Notes: a model not told the origin generated them from the sequence alone. A stretch of DNA of 64,000 nt from Streptomyces sp. NBC_01016 (GCF_026341035.1 NZ_JAPEOQ010000001.1:868001-932000), one strand, 5' to 3'; numbered from the stretch's first letter, positions 17,663 to 27,201 are shown. Numbers and translations are program-made.

Positions 17663-18064
17663 GTGACAGAAGCGGCTAACACTCCTTCATGGACCAAAGG
17701 CATCAGTGCGATCACTCTCTTCGTCGAGGATCTCGACGCCACGAAGCAGTTCTACCGTGAGGTCTTCGGGCTACCGGTGGCCTACGAGAATGACAACTCG
17801 GCTGTCTTCGAGTTCGGCAACACCATCATCAACCTGCTGAAGATCACAGCAGCACCCGAGCTCATCGCGCCCGCTCGCGTCGCCCAGGCCGACGTCGGCT
17901 CCCGTCTCCAACTCACCCTGCCGGTGGACGATGTGGACGCGATGTGCAAGGAACTGGTCGCCCGCGGTGTCACCCTGCTCAACGGCCCCATGGACCGGCC
18001 CTGGGGCATACGGACCGCCAGCTTCCGCGATCCCGGCGGCCACATCTGGGAAATTGCCCAGTGA
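17663..18064 (+). CDS. VOC-superfamily (glyoxalase/dioxygenase-like) protein
   Basis: The 133-residue protein has the paired beta-alpha-beta-beta-beta modules of the VOC fold: ISAITLFVEDLDATKQFYREVFGLPV at the start and FRDPGGHIWEIAQ at the end, the latter carrying the usual metal-ligand glutamate. I chose the GTG at 17663 because GGAG lies just upstream; a longer in-frame start at 17627 lacks one. The substrate is unknown. It is a stand-alone cargo gene. Confidence 0.8.
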   Translation: MTEAANTPSWTKGISAITLFVEDLDATKQFYREVFGLPVAYENDNSAVFEFGNTIINLLKITAAPELIAPARVAQADVGSRLQLTLPVDDVDAMCKELVARGVTLLNGPMDRPWGIRTASFRDPGGHIWEIAQ

Positions 18065-18346
18065 CTGCGCCGCTTGGCCTCGGGCCCCGGACACACCTCT
18101 GCCGGCCACCTCGACGCGGCGCGAAAACTCCTCGACGGCCGACGATGGATGATCCAGACCTAACGCGGCCGGCGGGTATGCCACCAAGGACAGGCTGAGT
18201 CCACGAAGTGCCTGAACGGCCTTGCGGAACAACCCGGCAGGCCGTGCCGATAACCAACGTCTGGTCGCTGAGGCTCCGTGTGCGCCTCGCATGATGATCA
18301 GTGCGGATGCTGCGGTTGGACAGCGATGCTTCTAGGGGGAGTTGAA

Positions 18347-18847
18347 GTGCAGAACACGAGTGGAGAGGCTGGCCTCGTCATAGCCGTGGTGGTCGTCGGC
18401 CTGGTAATACGGCAGCAGCTGCGTACCCGTCCCGTTTCGCGTGCCGGATCGCTGGTCACTCCAATGGCAGTCGGTGCCTTTGGTGCCATCGGGATCGCGT
18501 TCGGTATCGGCTCGGTCGTCAAATATCGCCCGCTGACCACGCTGACCGTTGCCCTCCTGGTGGCAAGCCTGGCCATCGCGGCGTCATTCGGCGTGGCAAG
18601 GGCCCGGACCGTGGAGATCTGGCGTGGACCCCAGAGCGAGGTGCTGCGCAAGGGGACGGCAGCGACGACTGGTCTGTGGCTCGCCTCGGGTGGGGTGCAC
18701 ATCGGGCTGGCACTGTGGATCGACCACGCGGCCGGGACCGGGCTCCTGGGGAGCGCGTCGCTCTACGCATACCTGGCGATCGGCCTGGGGACGCAGAACC
18801 TCCTGGTGCGCAGGCGCGCCGCCGCACTCTCCTGGCTCTGTCCATAG
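18347..18847 (+). CDS. Multi-helix membrane protein, probably frameshifted at its 3' end
   Basis: From the GTG preceded by GGGGGAG the frame gives 166 residues with about five membrane helices. It resembles the small DUF1453-like membrane proteins of actinobacteria, at low certainty. After ...QNLLVRRRAAA the frame ends abruptly, but the +1 frame continues LLALSIALFGSTAVVVG and another continues SAAYQGQFLSYLAVDLVLGLI, both plausible membrane sequence. The gene is therefore likely damaged by one or two frameshifts before it runs into a transposase remnant. Confidence 0.55.
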   Translation: MQNTSGEAGLVIAVVVVGLVIRQQLRTRPVSRAGSLVTPMAVGAFGAIGIAFGIGSVVKYRPLTTLTVALLVASLAIAASFGVARARTVEIWRGPQSEVLRKGTAATTGLWLASGGVHIGLALWIDHAAGTGLLGSASLYAYLAIGLGTQNLLVRRRAAALSWLCP

Positions 18848-18974
18848 CGCTGTTCGGGTCCACCGCCGTGGTGGTGGGCCCCCGGGCTCCGCCCGTGCGA
18901 GCCTGTCGGCCGCGTATCAGGGCCAGTTCCTGTCGTATCTGGCGGTGGACCTCGTCCTGGGCCTCATCGTCCCC

Positions 18975-19448
18975 AGCCTCGCCAACTCGCTCCAGGCCGT
19001 GCTCGACCAGCGCAAACTCCTGGCCCACCGCATCGAGGAACTGCTGGAGGCCCACCCTCTTTCCCAGGTCCTGATCTCGATGCCCGGTATCGGCATCAGG
19101 ACCGGCGCCCGCATCCTCATCGACGTCGGCGACGGCACCCGCTTCCCCAGTGCCGCCCACCTCGCGGCCTACGCCGGCCTCGCCCCCGCGACCCGCAGCT
19201 CCGGGTCCTCGATCCGCGGCGAACAGCCCTCCCGCAGAGGAAACAAGCAGCTCAAACGAGCCTTCTTCCTCTCCGCTTTCGCCGCCCTGGCCGACCCGCA
19301 ATCCCGCACCTACTACGAAAAGAAGATCAGCCAGGGCAAGCACCACACCCAAGCCCTCCTCTGCCTCGCCCGCCGCCGAGCCGACGTCCTCTTCGCCATG
19401 CTCCGCGACGGCACCTTCTACCAACCACCAACCCCGATTGCCCCTTGA
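18975..19448 (+). pseudogene. 3' remnant of an IS110-family transposase
   Basis: The frame gives the C-terminal Transposase_20 part: ...ISMPGIGIRTGARILIDVGD then AHLAAYAGLAPATRSSG and RRGNKQLKRAFFLSAFAAL. The catalytic N-terminal DEDD domain is missing. It lies about 300 bp upstream of a complete IS110-family element of a different subtype, so this spot has been hit at least twice. Confidence 0.85.
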
Positions 19449-19544
19449 CCAAAGTCTGTGAGTCTTCATCTGGCTGGTCCGGGACCGGCTGGCAGGGTTG
19501 ACGTCGGTCGCCTCGTCGTGGTCGTGGCTCGTGACTAAAGTGGC

Positions 19545-20850
19545 CCCTCTAGGGTGCCTTGCCTATGAACTGCCCGACTATGGCGGGCGGCCGGCGCCGA
19601 CCCGGCCCACCTCGGTGGCCTGATAAGAAGCATGCCCGGCCCAAAAGGGCCGTGGCCCGTCACAGTTCTGCCTCGAAGTGACCTCTCCCGGGCACAGCGC
19701 CGGTCCGCAGCGACCGGGACCACTGCCTCACGGAGAGGAACCGTGATCGCGTGAACACCATTGTCGCCCACACGCATTCGTTCGTCATCGGCGTCGACAC
19801 CCACGCCAGAACACACACCTACGCCGTGCTCGCCGCCAACGGTGAGCAACTGGGCACGGAAGCGTTCCCGAACACCCACGCGGGCAGGGCCCGAGCCATC
19901 AACTGGGCCGGACGCCGCACCGGTGGGGACCTCGGCGCACTGTGGGTCATCGAGGGTGCGGGCAGCTACGGAGCCCAGATCGCCCGCCAGACGGCACGGG
20001 CCGGCTACCAGGTGGTCGAAGCCGCCAGAATGGGCCGCGCCAGCCGCCACGGCATCGGCAAGTCCGACTCGATCGACGCCCGGCGGATAGCCGCTGCCGT
20101 GCTCCCGCTCCCCGAACACCAGCTGCGCACCCCTCGGTTGGACGAGGGGGTCCGGGCGGCAGCACAGATCCTCCTCACCTCCCGGGACGAGCTCACCAGC
20201 GAGCGGACCAGGGCCGTGAACGCCTTGACTGCCCTCGTGCGCATTGCCGACCTCGGCATGGACGCCCGTCGCTCCCTCAGCACCAGGCAGATTGGCGAAA
20301 TCGCCCGCTGGCGCCCGCGTGAGGAGGACCTCGCCGTCACGACAGCCCGTACCGAGGCCGTCCGTCTGGCCAAGAGAATCGTCGCCCTTGATGCCGAAAT
20401 CGCGGACACCATGAGCCGGCTGGGTGAGCTCGTCGACGCCAGTCCGGCCGCCAGCCTCCCTGACGAAACAGGGATCGGCCCCGTCACCGCCGCCACCGTC
20501 CTGGTGGCGTGGTCCCACCCGGGACGGGTTCGCGACGAGGCCGCGTTCGCCGCCCTCGCCGGAGTGAGTCCCATCCCCGCCTCCTCCGGCAACACCACAC
20601 GCCACCGCCTCAATCGCGGCGGCGACAGGCGTCTCAACCGCGCTCTGAACGTCATCGCGATGGTCCGCATGGTGCACCACCCGCAAACCCGCGCCTACGT
20701 TGACCGCCGACGGGCCGAAGGCAAGACAGACCGTGAGATCCGACGCTGCCTCAAGCGCTACCTCGCCCGACGCCTCTACCGCCACCTCAACGCCACCGCA
20801 GCGAAATTGGGGGTTGACGAGACATAGAAGCTTCATAGGGACGCCCCCCA
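19545..20850 (+). mobile_element. Complete IS110-family insertion sequence
   Basis: It contains a full-length 358-codon recombinase gene with about 200 bp of structured non-coding DNA on its left. As usual for the family, I see no terminal inverted repeats, so the ends are approximate. The insertion lies directly upstream of the membrane hydrolase gene and may have removed that gene's 5' end or promoter. Confidence 0.75.
19751..20827 (+). CDS. IS110-family recombinase/transposase
   Basis: The 358-residue enzyme has the DEDD RuvC-like N-terminal domain (GVDTHARTHTYAVL, WVIEGAGSYG, KSDSIDARRIA) and the C-terminal Transposase_20 domain with its conserved serine region (ETGIGPVTAATVL, AFAALAGVSPIPASSG, LNRGGDRRLNRALN). 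It appears intact and probably functional. A purine-rich site (GGAGAGGAACC) precedes the start, with a possible alternative GTG nine bases upstream. Confidence 0.93.
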   Translation: MNTIVAHTHSFVIGVDTHARTHTYAVLAANGEQLGTEAFPNTHAGRARAINWAGRRTGGDLGALWVIEGAGSYGAQIARQTARAGYQVVEAARMGRASRHGIGKSDSIDARRIAAAVLPLPEHQLRTPRLDEGVRAAAQILLTSRDELTSERTRAVNALTALVRIADLGMDARRSLSTRQIGEIARWRPREEDLAVTTARTEAVRLAKRIVALDAEIADTMSRLGELVDASPAASLPDETGIGPVTAATVLVAWSHPGRVRDEAAFAALAGVSPIPASSGNTTRHRLNRGGDRRLNRALNVIAMVRMVHHPQTRAYVDRRRAEGKTDREIRRCLKRYLARRLYRHLNATAAKLGVDET

Positions 20851-20939
20851 ACGTGGTTCTCTCGCCTGCTGCTTGGACGGTCAGCAACCTCAAGTGCACC
20901 TGCGCAGCGGGCACTTCACCCTCCCGCACCATTCCATCC

Positions 20940-22124
20940 GTGATAGCACAGGAGGGGTTTGTCAGGTCGAGTGTCGAACGGGGTGCTGTGGTGGCTGTGG
21001 GCTATCTGGTGACCGTGGTGTTGGCCGTACTGATCGTGGTGTTCTGCCTGGCTCGCATACGCGGACCGAAACCGCTCTTCTACTTCAGCTACCGGCTCGG
21101 CCTGGTCTTCAACGAGATCCCGCACGTCGCTCTCTACGCACTGGCGGCCTCGACGGCACTGGCCTTCTCGGAAGGCGACATCACCACGACCTCCGACCGG
21201 GTGAACGTCGGGGTGGCGGGGGCCGCGGCTGCCGGACTCATGGTGGTCACCCTGCGCGGGATGCGGGCGGCGTCCGTGGTGCGTGTCGCCTTGGACGACG
21301 CGCTCGGCGCCGGGACAGGGACGCACCGCCGGCCGCCGCTGGCACGCATCCTGTTCAGGCCCGTCTTCCGCCGCCGCCGTGACGTCAAGCGGGTGGGCAA
21401 CCTCAGCTACGGGGACGCAGGCCGTCGCAACCTCCTCGACGTCTACCACCACCGCTCGTGCCCCGAGGGCGGCTCCGTAATGATCCACTTCCATGGTGGC
21501 CACTACGACCAGGGGCGGAAGAACACTCAGTCGCTGCCCCTGCTCTACCGGCTCGCCAGCCAGGGCTGGGTCTGCATCAGCGCCAACTACCGGCTGCGCC
21601 CCGACTTCCCGCATCCCGCCCATCTGATCGACGCGAAGAAGGTCATCGCCTGGGCGCGCGAACACGCAGCGGAATACGGCGCGGCGCCTGCGGCGGCCGT
21701 GTTCGTATCGGGGAGCTCCGCAGGCGGGCACATGGCGGCGCAGGCAGCACTCACCCCCAATGAACCGGCCTACCAGCCCGGGTTCGAGGAGGCGGACACC
21801 TCCGTGACCGCCGCCGTCGTGCTCAACGGTTTTCTCGCGGAGTACTTCGACGGAGACCCGGCGACCTCGCCCGTAAACCTCGTCCGGACGGATGCACCGC
21901 CATTCCTCATCGCGCACGGGGACCTGGACGAGCTGGTGGACACCGAGAATCCCAGAGCACTTGTCACCGCTCTGCGCTCCGCCTCCGCCTCGCCAGTCGT
22001 GTACGTCGAACTGCCTGGCGCGCACCATGCCTTCGACCTCTTCCACTCATTCCGGTTCGAGGCGCTCATCGGCGGCATCGAGGACTTCGCCGCGTGGGTG
22101 ACGGCCCGGAAGAATCCGGCCTAA
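20940..22124 (+). CDS. Membrane-anchored alpha/beta hydrolase
   Basis: Two to three N-terminal membrane helices are followed by an alpha/beta hydrolase domain with the oxyanion motif HFHGGHY, the nucleophile GSSAGGH, an aspartate in AHGDLDELVD and a histidine in PGAHHAFD. This is an HSL-like esterase tethered to the membrane. The start is uncertain: GTG codons at 20940, 20988 and 20991 are in frame, and the best ribosome-site-like sequence (AGGAGGGG at 20949-20957) does not fit any of them. The upstream IS110 insertion may have truncated the gene. Confidence 0.7.
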   Translation: MIAQEGFVRSSVERGAVVAVGYLVTVVLAVLIVVFCLARIRGPKPLFYFSYRLGLVFNEIPHVALYALAASTALAFSEGDITTTSDRVNVGVAGAAAAGLMVVTLRGMRAASVVRVALDDALGAGTGTHRRPPLARILFRPVFRRRRDVKRVGNLSYGDAGRRNLLDVYHHRSCPEGGSVMIHFHGGHYDQGRKNTQSLPLLYRLASQGWVCISANYRLRPDFPHPAHLIDAKKVIAWAREHAAEYGAAPAAAVFVSGSSAGGHMAAQAALTPNEPAYQPGFEEADTSVTAAVVLNGFLAEYFDGDPATSPVNLVRTDAPPFLIAHGDLDELVDTENPRALVTALRSASASPVVYVELPGAHHAFDLFHSFRFEALIGGIEDFAAWVTARKNPA

Positions 22125-22145
22125 GAACTCGTCACACGATCATGC

Positions 22146-22373
22146 GTTGATCTCGCCACCGCGCGGGCCCGCGGCCGCGTCGGAGGGCGCCCCAACGCCG
22201 TCAACGCCGACCTGCTGCGTCAGGCCCGCGACCTGCTGCCCAACCCCGACAACAGCGTCGGGTCGATTGCCAAGCTCCTCGGCGTCTCCGTCGGCGCCCT
22301 CTACAACCACATCCTTGACCTCAAGCCGCTCCGCGTCACCCGCATCCCCACGGTTTCGCCCGGGGAACGCTGA
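22146..22373 (+). pseudogene. C-terminal remnant of a serine resolvase/invertase
   Basis: The frame reads VDLATARARGRVGGRP, then a helix-turn-helix of Hin type (SIAKLLGVSVGALYNHILDL). This is the DNA-binding end of a small serine recombinase, probably from a Tn3-family or similar transposon. No catalytic domain lies upstream. Confidence 0.75.
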
Positions 22374-22543
22374 GCTCAGCACGGGTGGGGGCATGGTGCG
22401 AGAGGTGGAGGGGGCGGGCGAGGGGGGCATGGGGTGGGGAAAACCGAACCACCGGGTTACGTGCGGGCACCATCGTCCACAGTGGGCCCGCCCGGAAAGC
22501 TGGAGGCATCGCGTTCGTCCAGCTCACAGTGAGGTGCATTCCC

Positions 22544-23170
22544 ATGGTCACATCAGCTTCCCCGGCCCCGGCCCGCCTGTCCGCTCCGTCCATCCGACGC
22601 GGAGCGCGGGCGGTCCTGCGGGAGCCGTGCCGGGCAGCGACCTGGCGGCGCGTGGCGTACCTGCTGCTGGCCCTGCCGGTCGGCGTGCTGTGCGTACCGC
22701 TGGCGCTCGTCGGCGGTCCGGCCGGCCGCGTCCAGCGCGGGCTGGCCCGGCGGCTGCTCGGCCTGCAGATTGCGGAGCCGGCGCACACCGGCCCCAGGGC
22801 CCTGGCACACGCAGTGATCAGCCTGCCGCTCAACCTCATAGCCGCCGTGCTCACCGGCTACGGCTGGTCGACGGTGCCGCTCAACTTCGGCTGGCCGCTG
22901 CGTCCCCTCATCAGCCTCGGCGACGCCGACCCCACCCACGCCTGGGGCGGCCCAACCCTCGCGGGAGTCTGGGGTCTGCACGCCCTCGGCGGGCTGGGCT
23001 TCCTCCTCCTCATGCCGTGGATCGGCCGGGGCCTGACCGCGCTCCAGGGCCGGCTGGCCGCCTGCCTCCTCGGCGGCCGCCGCACCGGGGTGCTCACGCC
23101 CGTACTCCTGGCCCTGCTGGTCGTCGTCGTGGGTGCCGCACTGGCCCTCCCGGTCGCCCATCAGATCTAA
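22544..23170 (+). CDS. Putative-sensor-domain membrane protein (PF13796-like)
   Basis: The 208-residue protein starts at ATG 22544 and has about four membrane helices, beginning WRRVAYLLLALPVGVLCVPLALVGG, the pattern seen in the N-terminal sensor module of many Streptomyces histidine kinases. Here the module stands alone, 10 bp before a kinase that carries its own similar module. It likely forms part of that signalling complex. Low conservation beyond the helix pattern prevents a more exact call. Confidence 0.65.
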   Translation: MVTSASPAPARLSAPSIRRGARAVLREPCRAATWRRVAYLLLALPVGVLCVPLALVGGPAGRVQRGLARRLLGLQIAEPAHTGPRALAHAVISLPLNLIAAVLTGYGWSTVPLNFGWPLRPLISLGDADPTHAWGGPTLAGVWGLHALGGLGFLLLMPWIGRGLTALQGRLAACLLGGRRTGVLTPVLLALLVVVVGAALALPVAHQI

Positions 23171-23180
23171 GTTGAGTCCC

Positions 23181-24473
23181 ATGCGCCGCCTACGCACCTT
23201 CGTCACCACCCCCTTCGCCCCCAGAAGCCTGACCGCTCTCCTGTACACACTCCTCGTGCTGCCCCTCGCCGTGGCGGGGGCCCTGCTCGTCGTCACCGGC
23301 CTGCTCCTCGGCGGCCTGCTGTCGGTGACCCCGCTCGGCCCGTGGCTGATCGCACTGACCGTGCGCGGCGCGCTCTCCCTGGGAATTCTCCAACGGGCAC
23401 TGGCTCAGGCCCTGTTGGGGATGGCGATCGAGCCGCCGGTGCTGCGCAGCGAGCCCGGAGTCTTCGGCTGGCGGCGGGCCGCGCTCGGCGCCCGGGCCGG
23501 CTGGCGCGCGGTGGGCTGCGCGCTCGCCGCGCCCCTGACCGCGGCCCTGCCCGTCGCGGCCGTGACGATCGGCTACGTGTACGGGCTGCTGCTGGCCCTG
23601 CATCCCGTCCTCAAGCACTGGAACTACGTCACCGTCCGCGCGGCCGACGGTTCCGTACGGCACGTATCACTGCAGGTCATGGGTGTCGAGTTCGACTCCT
23701 GGCCGCGCTGGGTGGTGGCCGTCGCGGCCGGGCTACTGCTCCTGCTGGCCGCCCCGTGGTTGTTGCGCCACGCCCTCGCCCCGCACCGGGCTCTACTCAG
23801 CTCCCTCCTCGGCCCGGGCGCCGCCGACCAGCGCATCCGCACGCTCGAGGAGACCCGCGCCCAGGCCGTCGACGACGCGGCGGCCGTGCTGCGCCGTATC
23901 GAGCGGGATCTGCACGACGGCGCACAGGCGCGTCTGGTCGGCCTCGGGATGCATCTGACGCTGATTCATGAACTGATCGCCGCCGACGCCGACCGCGACC
24001 GGCTGCTCGCAGTCGTCCACACCGCCCAGGGCAACGCGAAACAGGCCGTGGTCGATCTCCGCAACCTCGTCCGCGGCATCCACCCGCCCGTCCTGGACCA
24101 GGGGTTGGACGCCGCGCTGGCCACTCTCGCCGCGGACAGTGCGCTGCCGGTGACCCTCACCGCCGACATCCCCGTCCGCCCCACCCCTGCGATCGAGTCC
24201 ATCGCCTACTTCTGCGCCGCCGAGCTCCTCGCCAACGCGGTCAAGCACAGCAGCGCCTCGGAAGTGTCCATCGATGTCGCCGCCGGGTCGGGAGCGGCGG
24301 CCGGTGCGCTGCGGCTGGCCGTCCGCGACGACGGCCGCGGCGGGGCGGTCCTCGGTGCGGGCAGCGGGCTGACCGGTCTGTTGGCCCGGGTCCGCACCGT
24401 GGACGGCATCCTGACCTGTGACAGTCCCTCCGGAGGGCCTACGGTGGTCACCGTCCTCCTGCCCGCCAGATGA
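23181..24473 (+). CDS. Sensor histidine kinase with N-terminal membrane sensor module
   Basis: The 430-residue kinase starts at ATG 23181. Residues 1-200 hold four helices in the putative-sensor arrangement (SLTALLYTLLVLPLAVAGALL...). A HisKA_3 helix follows with RRIERDLHDGAQARLV, whose histidine is the phosphoacceptor, and then an HATPase_c domain (AELLANAVKHS, DDGRGG). It lies in a three-gene set between a membrane partner and a NarL-type regulator. The system is cargo of the integrative element. Confidence 0.88.
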   Translation: MRRLRTFVTTPFAPRSLTALLYTLLVLPLAVAGALLVVTGLLLGGLLSVTPLGPWLIALTVRGALSLGILQRALAQALLGMAIEPPVLRSEPGVFGWRRAALGARAGWRAVGCALAAPLTAALPVAAVTIGYVYGLLLALHPVLKHWNYVTVRAADGSVRHVSLQVMGVEFDSWPRWVVAVAAGLLLLLAAPWLLRHALAPHRALLSSLLGPGAADQRIRTLEETRAQAVDDAAAVLRRIERDLHDGAQARLVGLGMHLTLIHELIAADADRDRLLAVVHTAQGNAKQAVVDLRNLVRGIHPPVLDQGLDAALATLAADSALPVTLTADIPVRPTPAIESIAYFCAAELLANAVKHSSASEVSIDVAAGSGAAAGALRLAVRDDGRGGAVLGAGSGLTGLLARVRTVDGILTCDSPSGGPTVVTVLLPAR

Positions 24474-24505
24474 ACAACTGATCACAGACAGCAGAGGTAC
24501 CGGCC

Positions 24506-25180
24506 ATGCGCGTCGTCATCGCCGAGGACTCCGCGATCCTGCGTGACGGACTCGCCCAACTCCTCGCCCTGCGCGGCGTGGAGGTGGCCGCCGCCGTCGA
24601 GGACGCCGAGGCCCTGCTCACCGCCGTCGCCGAGCACCGTCCGGACGCCGCCGTGATCGATATCCGGCTGCCGCCCGGCCATACCGACGAGGGCCTGCGC
24701 GCTGCTGTGACGATCCGTCAGGAGTATCCCGCCACTGGCGTGTTGATCTTTTCGCAGTACGTCGAGACGAAGTTCGCGGACCGCCTGCTCGGCAGTCGGA
24801 GCACAAGCAGTGGAAGTGACGGCGGTGGAATCGGCTATCTCCTGAAGGAACGCGTCATGGACATCGGCGAGTTCGTGGACTCGCTGCGGCGGGTCGCGGC
24901 CGGTGGTACCGCCCTGGACCCGGAGGTCGTCGCCCAGCTTTTCGGCGCCGCCCGCCGCGCCTCGGCATTGGACGCCCTGACCCCGCGCGAGCGCGAGGTG
25001 CTGTCCCTGATGGCCCAGGGCCGGACGAACTCCTCCATCGCGGAGGCCTTCGTCGTCTCCGAGCGTGCGGTCGAGAAGCACATCGCCAATATCTTCACCA
25101 AGCTCGACCTACCACCCTCCGACACCGACAACCGGCGGGTGCTGGCGGTGCTGCGCTACCTGGAGACCGGCGGCGCGTAG
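24506..25180 (+). CDS. NarL/LuxR-type response regulator
   Basis: The receiver has AEDS at residues 6-9 and the phosphoacceptor aspartate in AAVIDIRLPP. A LuxR helix-turn-helix follows (LTPREREVLSLMAQGRTNSSIAEAFVVSERAVEKHI). The protein is 224 residues. It has an unusual serine/glycine insertion (SRSTSSGSDGGG) between the receiver core and the last receiver helix. It is the partner of the kinase 32 bp upstream. Confidence 0.9.
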   Translation: MRVVIAEDSAILRDGLAQLLALRGVEVAAAVEDAEALLTAVAEHRPDAAVIDIRLPPGHTDEGLRAAVTIRQEYPATGVLIFSQYVETKFADRLLGSRSTSSGSDGGGIGYLLKERVMDIGEFVDSLRRVAAGGTALDPEVVAQLFGAARRASALDALTPREREVLSLMAQGRTNSSIAEAFVVSERAVEKHIANIFTKLDLPPSDTDNRRVLAVLRYLETGGA

Positions 25181-25308
25181 CCCCGAGTCTCCGTCGGGTC
25201 CGCGGCGCCGAGCCGCGAGGAGGTCGTCGCGAGCATCAAAGCCACTGCCTGCAAATGACCTCTATCGCAGGCAGCCCACGCCCTGCACAAGCCCCCGAAC
25301 CAGCGTCA

Positions 25309-25674
25309 TCAGGCCGGGGTCGGCTGAGTGAGGTTCACCGCGTTACCGTCGGGGTCCTTGATGTGGGCGACGCGCTGTCCCCACGGCATGTCGTTGGGGC
25401 CGCCGGTGACCGAGCCACCCAACGCCTCCACCCGGCCGAGCGTCGCCTCGACGTCGTCGACACCGATGCTGAGCAGGATCCGGGGCGCCGCCCTGCTTCC
25501 CGGGTCATCCTTGGCCACCAGCCCGAGGTCGGTGTCGCCGATGCGCAAGCCGAGGTAGAAAACCGGGCCCTTCTCCGGCACCCGGAAGATCTCCTCGGCC
25601 CCGAACAGTTCCGTATAGAAGCCGAGCAGAACGTCCTGGTCGGCAGTCAGGATCACTGGCTGGATGGTGGACAT
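25309..25674 (-). CDS. VOC-superfamily protein, second copy type
   Basis: From ATG 25674 (AGGGGTG upstream) the 121-residue product shows the VOC fold: STIQPVILTADQDVLLGFYTELFGAEE at the start, DVEATLGRVEALGGSV in the middle and AHIKDPDGNAVNLTQ at the end. The longer in-frame N-terminus is not protein-like. The substrate is unknown and it is not closely similar to the VOC protein at 17663. Confidence 0.8.
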   Translation of the reverse strand: MSTIQPVILTADQDVLLGFYTELFGAEEIFRVPEKGPVFYLGLRIGDTDLGLVAKDDPGSRAAPRILLSIGVDDVEATLGRVEALGGSVTGGPNDMPWGQRVAHIKDPDGNAVNLTQPTPA

Positions 25675-25837
25675 GGCACCCCTGTCGAGAACGGTCGTAT
25701 CGCTGGACAGACCGTTCGAGGGCGGTGGACTCATCGGCAAACTCGCTCCGCCGGACGGACCGCTGGTGAAGGACTTGAGTGCCGGCTTCACCCAAGCCGG
25801 AAGAGCTCTCCGCAACGTGAGCCCACCGGCTCATCGC

Positions 25838-26407
25838 TCACGTGCCATCGGGCACTTCTTCCTGCCGTGGCTGGTAGTCGAGATATACACGGTCCGTGTG
25901 ACCAGGCCATGACAGGGAGAGCCGCCAGCATCCGGCCTGGGGCAGGTCCACGATCGAGGAACCTAGATCCACAACGCGGGCAACCCGCTGCGCCGGATTC
26001 GCGAGTGTGGCCTCGATGGTCAACCGCGCATCACCGGGAGCGTCGTCGCGCGGCACCCAGCGGATCTTGTTCGTTCTCGCGCTGCCGCCGGACGGCGCGT
26101 GGTACGGATAGCCGAACAGGACCGCCAGGATGCGGTTGTGCTCACCGAGCGCGTAGTGGGGCACGCTGCGGGGTCCGAAGCTGTCAGCGGCCCACGTCGG
26201 GAGGCGACCAGACCTGGTTCCCGGGCCGCAGGTCCCACCTCCGTTGGTGGCCGCCGAACGGGATTTCGGTGTGCGGTCTGTGCCGGCGGCGTCCGGTGTG
26301 GACTTTCCTGACGAACACGCGGGCAGAAGGACAGCGAGCAGCAGGCACAGCGCCCCAAAGGATCTGGGCGCGCCTTTCACGCGATCGGTGCGGGCAGGTG
26401 TCTTCAC
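25838..26407 (-). CDS. Secreted lipoprotein of unknown function
   Basis: From the GTG at 26407 (GGGGGAG 6 bp upstream) the 189-residue protein has a basic N-terminus, a hydrophobic helix and the lipobox LLPACSSG, so it is anchored to the outer face of the membrane. The mature part has one later cysteine pair (TCGPG and AGCWRL) and a beta-rich tail ending in YLDYQPRQE. I do not recognise the family. Confidence 0.65.
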   Translation of the reverse strand: MKTPARTDRVKGAPRSFGALCLLLAVLLPACSSGKSTPDAAGTDRTPKSRSAATNGGGTCGPGTRSGRLPTWAADSFGPRSVPHYALGEHNRILAVLFGYPYHAPSGGSARTNKIRWVPRDDAPGDARLTIEATLANPAQRVARVVDLGSSIVDLPQAGCWRLSLSWPGHTDRVYLDYQPRQEEVPDGT

Positions 26408-26515
26408 GCACCACTCCCCCAAGTTGACCTGCCGTCCGGGCACTTAACGGTAGTCCGCAGGCTCAGCTGAGGGTGCGGGTCTGTGCAGCGATCGGTGGAG
26501 CGCGGTCGGGTTGAT

Positions 26516-26683
26516 TTAGCTGCGGCCTGCGGCGAGTCGGCCGTCGAGGGTGATGTCGAAGGCCTGAAGCGCGGCCTTCCAGCGCATGGTCCAGCGATTG
26601 CGTCCGGTGCCGTGGGATCCAGGCTCATGACGGCCAGGCAGACGCACTTCAGCTCGGCCTGCAGACGGTGCAATCGGCAAAAC
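26516..26683 (-). pseudogene. C-terminal remnant of an IS256/Mutator-family transposase
   Basis: On the minus strand AELKCVCLAVMSLDPT in one frame and GRNRWTMRWKAALQAF followed by DITLDGRLAAGRS and a TAA in the next together reproduce the typical tail of Streptomyces IS256-family transposases, broken by a frameshift. No other part of the element is visible. Confidence 0.75.
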
Positions 26684-26713
26684 GGGTGAGCACGGGTCGC
26701 CACGAAGGCGCCG

Positions 26714-27001
26714 CTATGAAGTGGCCTGTCCATCCTCACCATCACGCGGCACAGAACCTCCGGGCTCAGCACGGCTGGAGTGGCGCTCGGATGCCTCCAA
26801 AACGGACTCCCAACTCCTTGGCCTCGCCTTGCCGACGCACCGGCTTTCACTGCGCATTCGCTGAAATACACCGAGTTTTCTGAGGATGAGGCGGTCGTCG
26901 GCGTTCGCCTCCAGTCGCCCCGCCCGTATCTCGTCCAATCGCCACCCGAGTACCGCAGCATCAAGAAGCGCCCCGAACGTCGGCTCTGCTTCGTCGCCCA
27001 T
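26714..27001 (-). CDS. Small hypothetical protein
   Basis: From ATG 27001 with a GGGAAGGG site upstream the frame gives 95 residues. The first half (MGDEAEPTFGALLDAAVLGW then RLDEIRAGRL...DDRLILRKLGVF) is acidic, helical and has normal codon use. The second half is serine/arginine-rich and less protein-like, so the gene may be truncated. No family is recognised. Confidence 0.35.
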   Translation of the reverse strand: MGDEAEPTFGALLDAAVLGWRLDEIRAGRLEANADDRLILRKLGVFQRMRSESRCVGKARPRSWESVLEASERHSSRAEPGGSVPRDGEDGQATS

Positions 27002-27201
27002 TGGCTGCCCTTCCCCTGAGCCTGCCTGTGAGTCGTCAGCGTACGTCGCGTCCTTCAACTACGTTCCACATGAAGCTATTTGACCGAAGGTGCGCGATTG
27101 GTGCGCAAACTGTCCACCGGCACGAAAGGGAGTCCTCCTCGCCCGCCACGTCCGCACGCGGAGACCGCTCCCGCGCCCAGGACAACCAACCGGAGCGCCG
27201 C

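Noticed and set aside
26404..26964. Minus-strand 186-codon open frame
   Set aside because: It joins the frameshifted IS256 remnant to unrelated sequence and overlaps other features; codon use is irregular.
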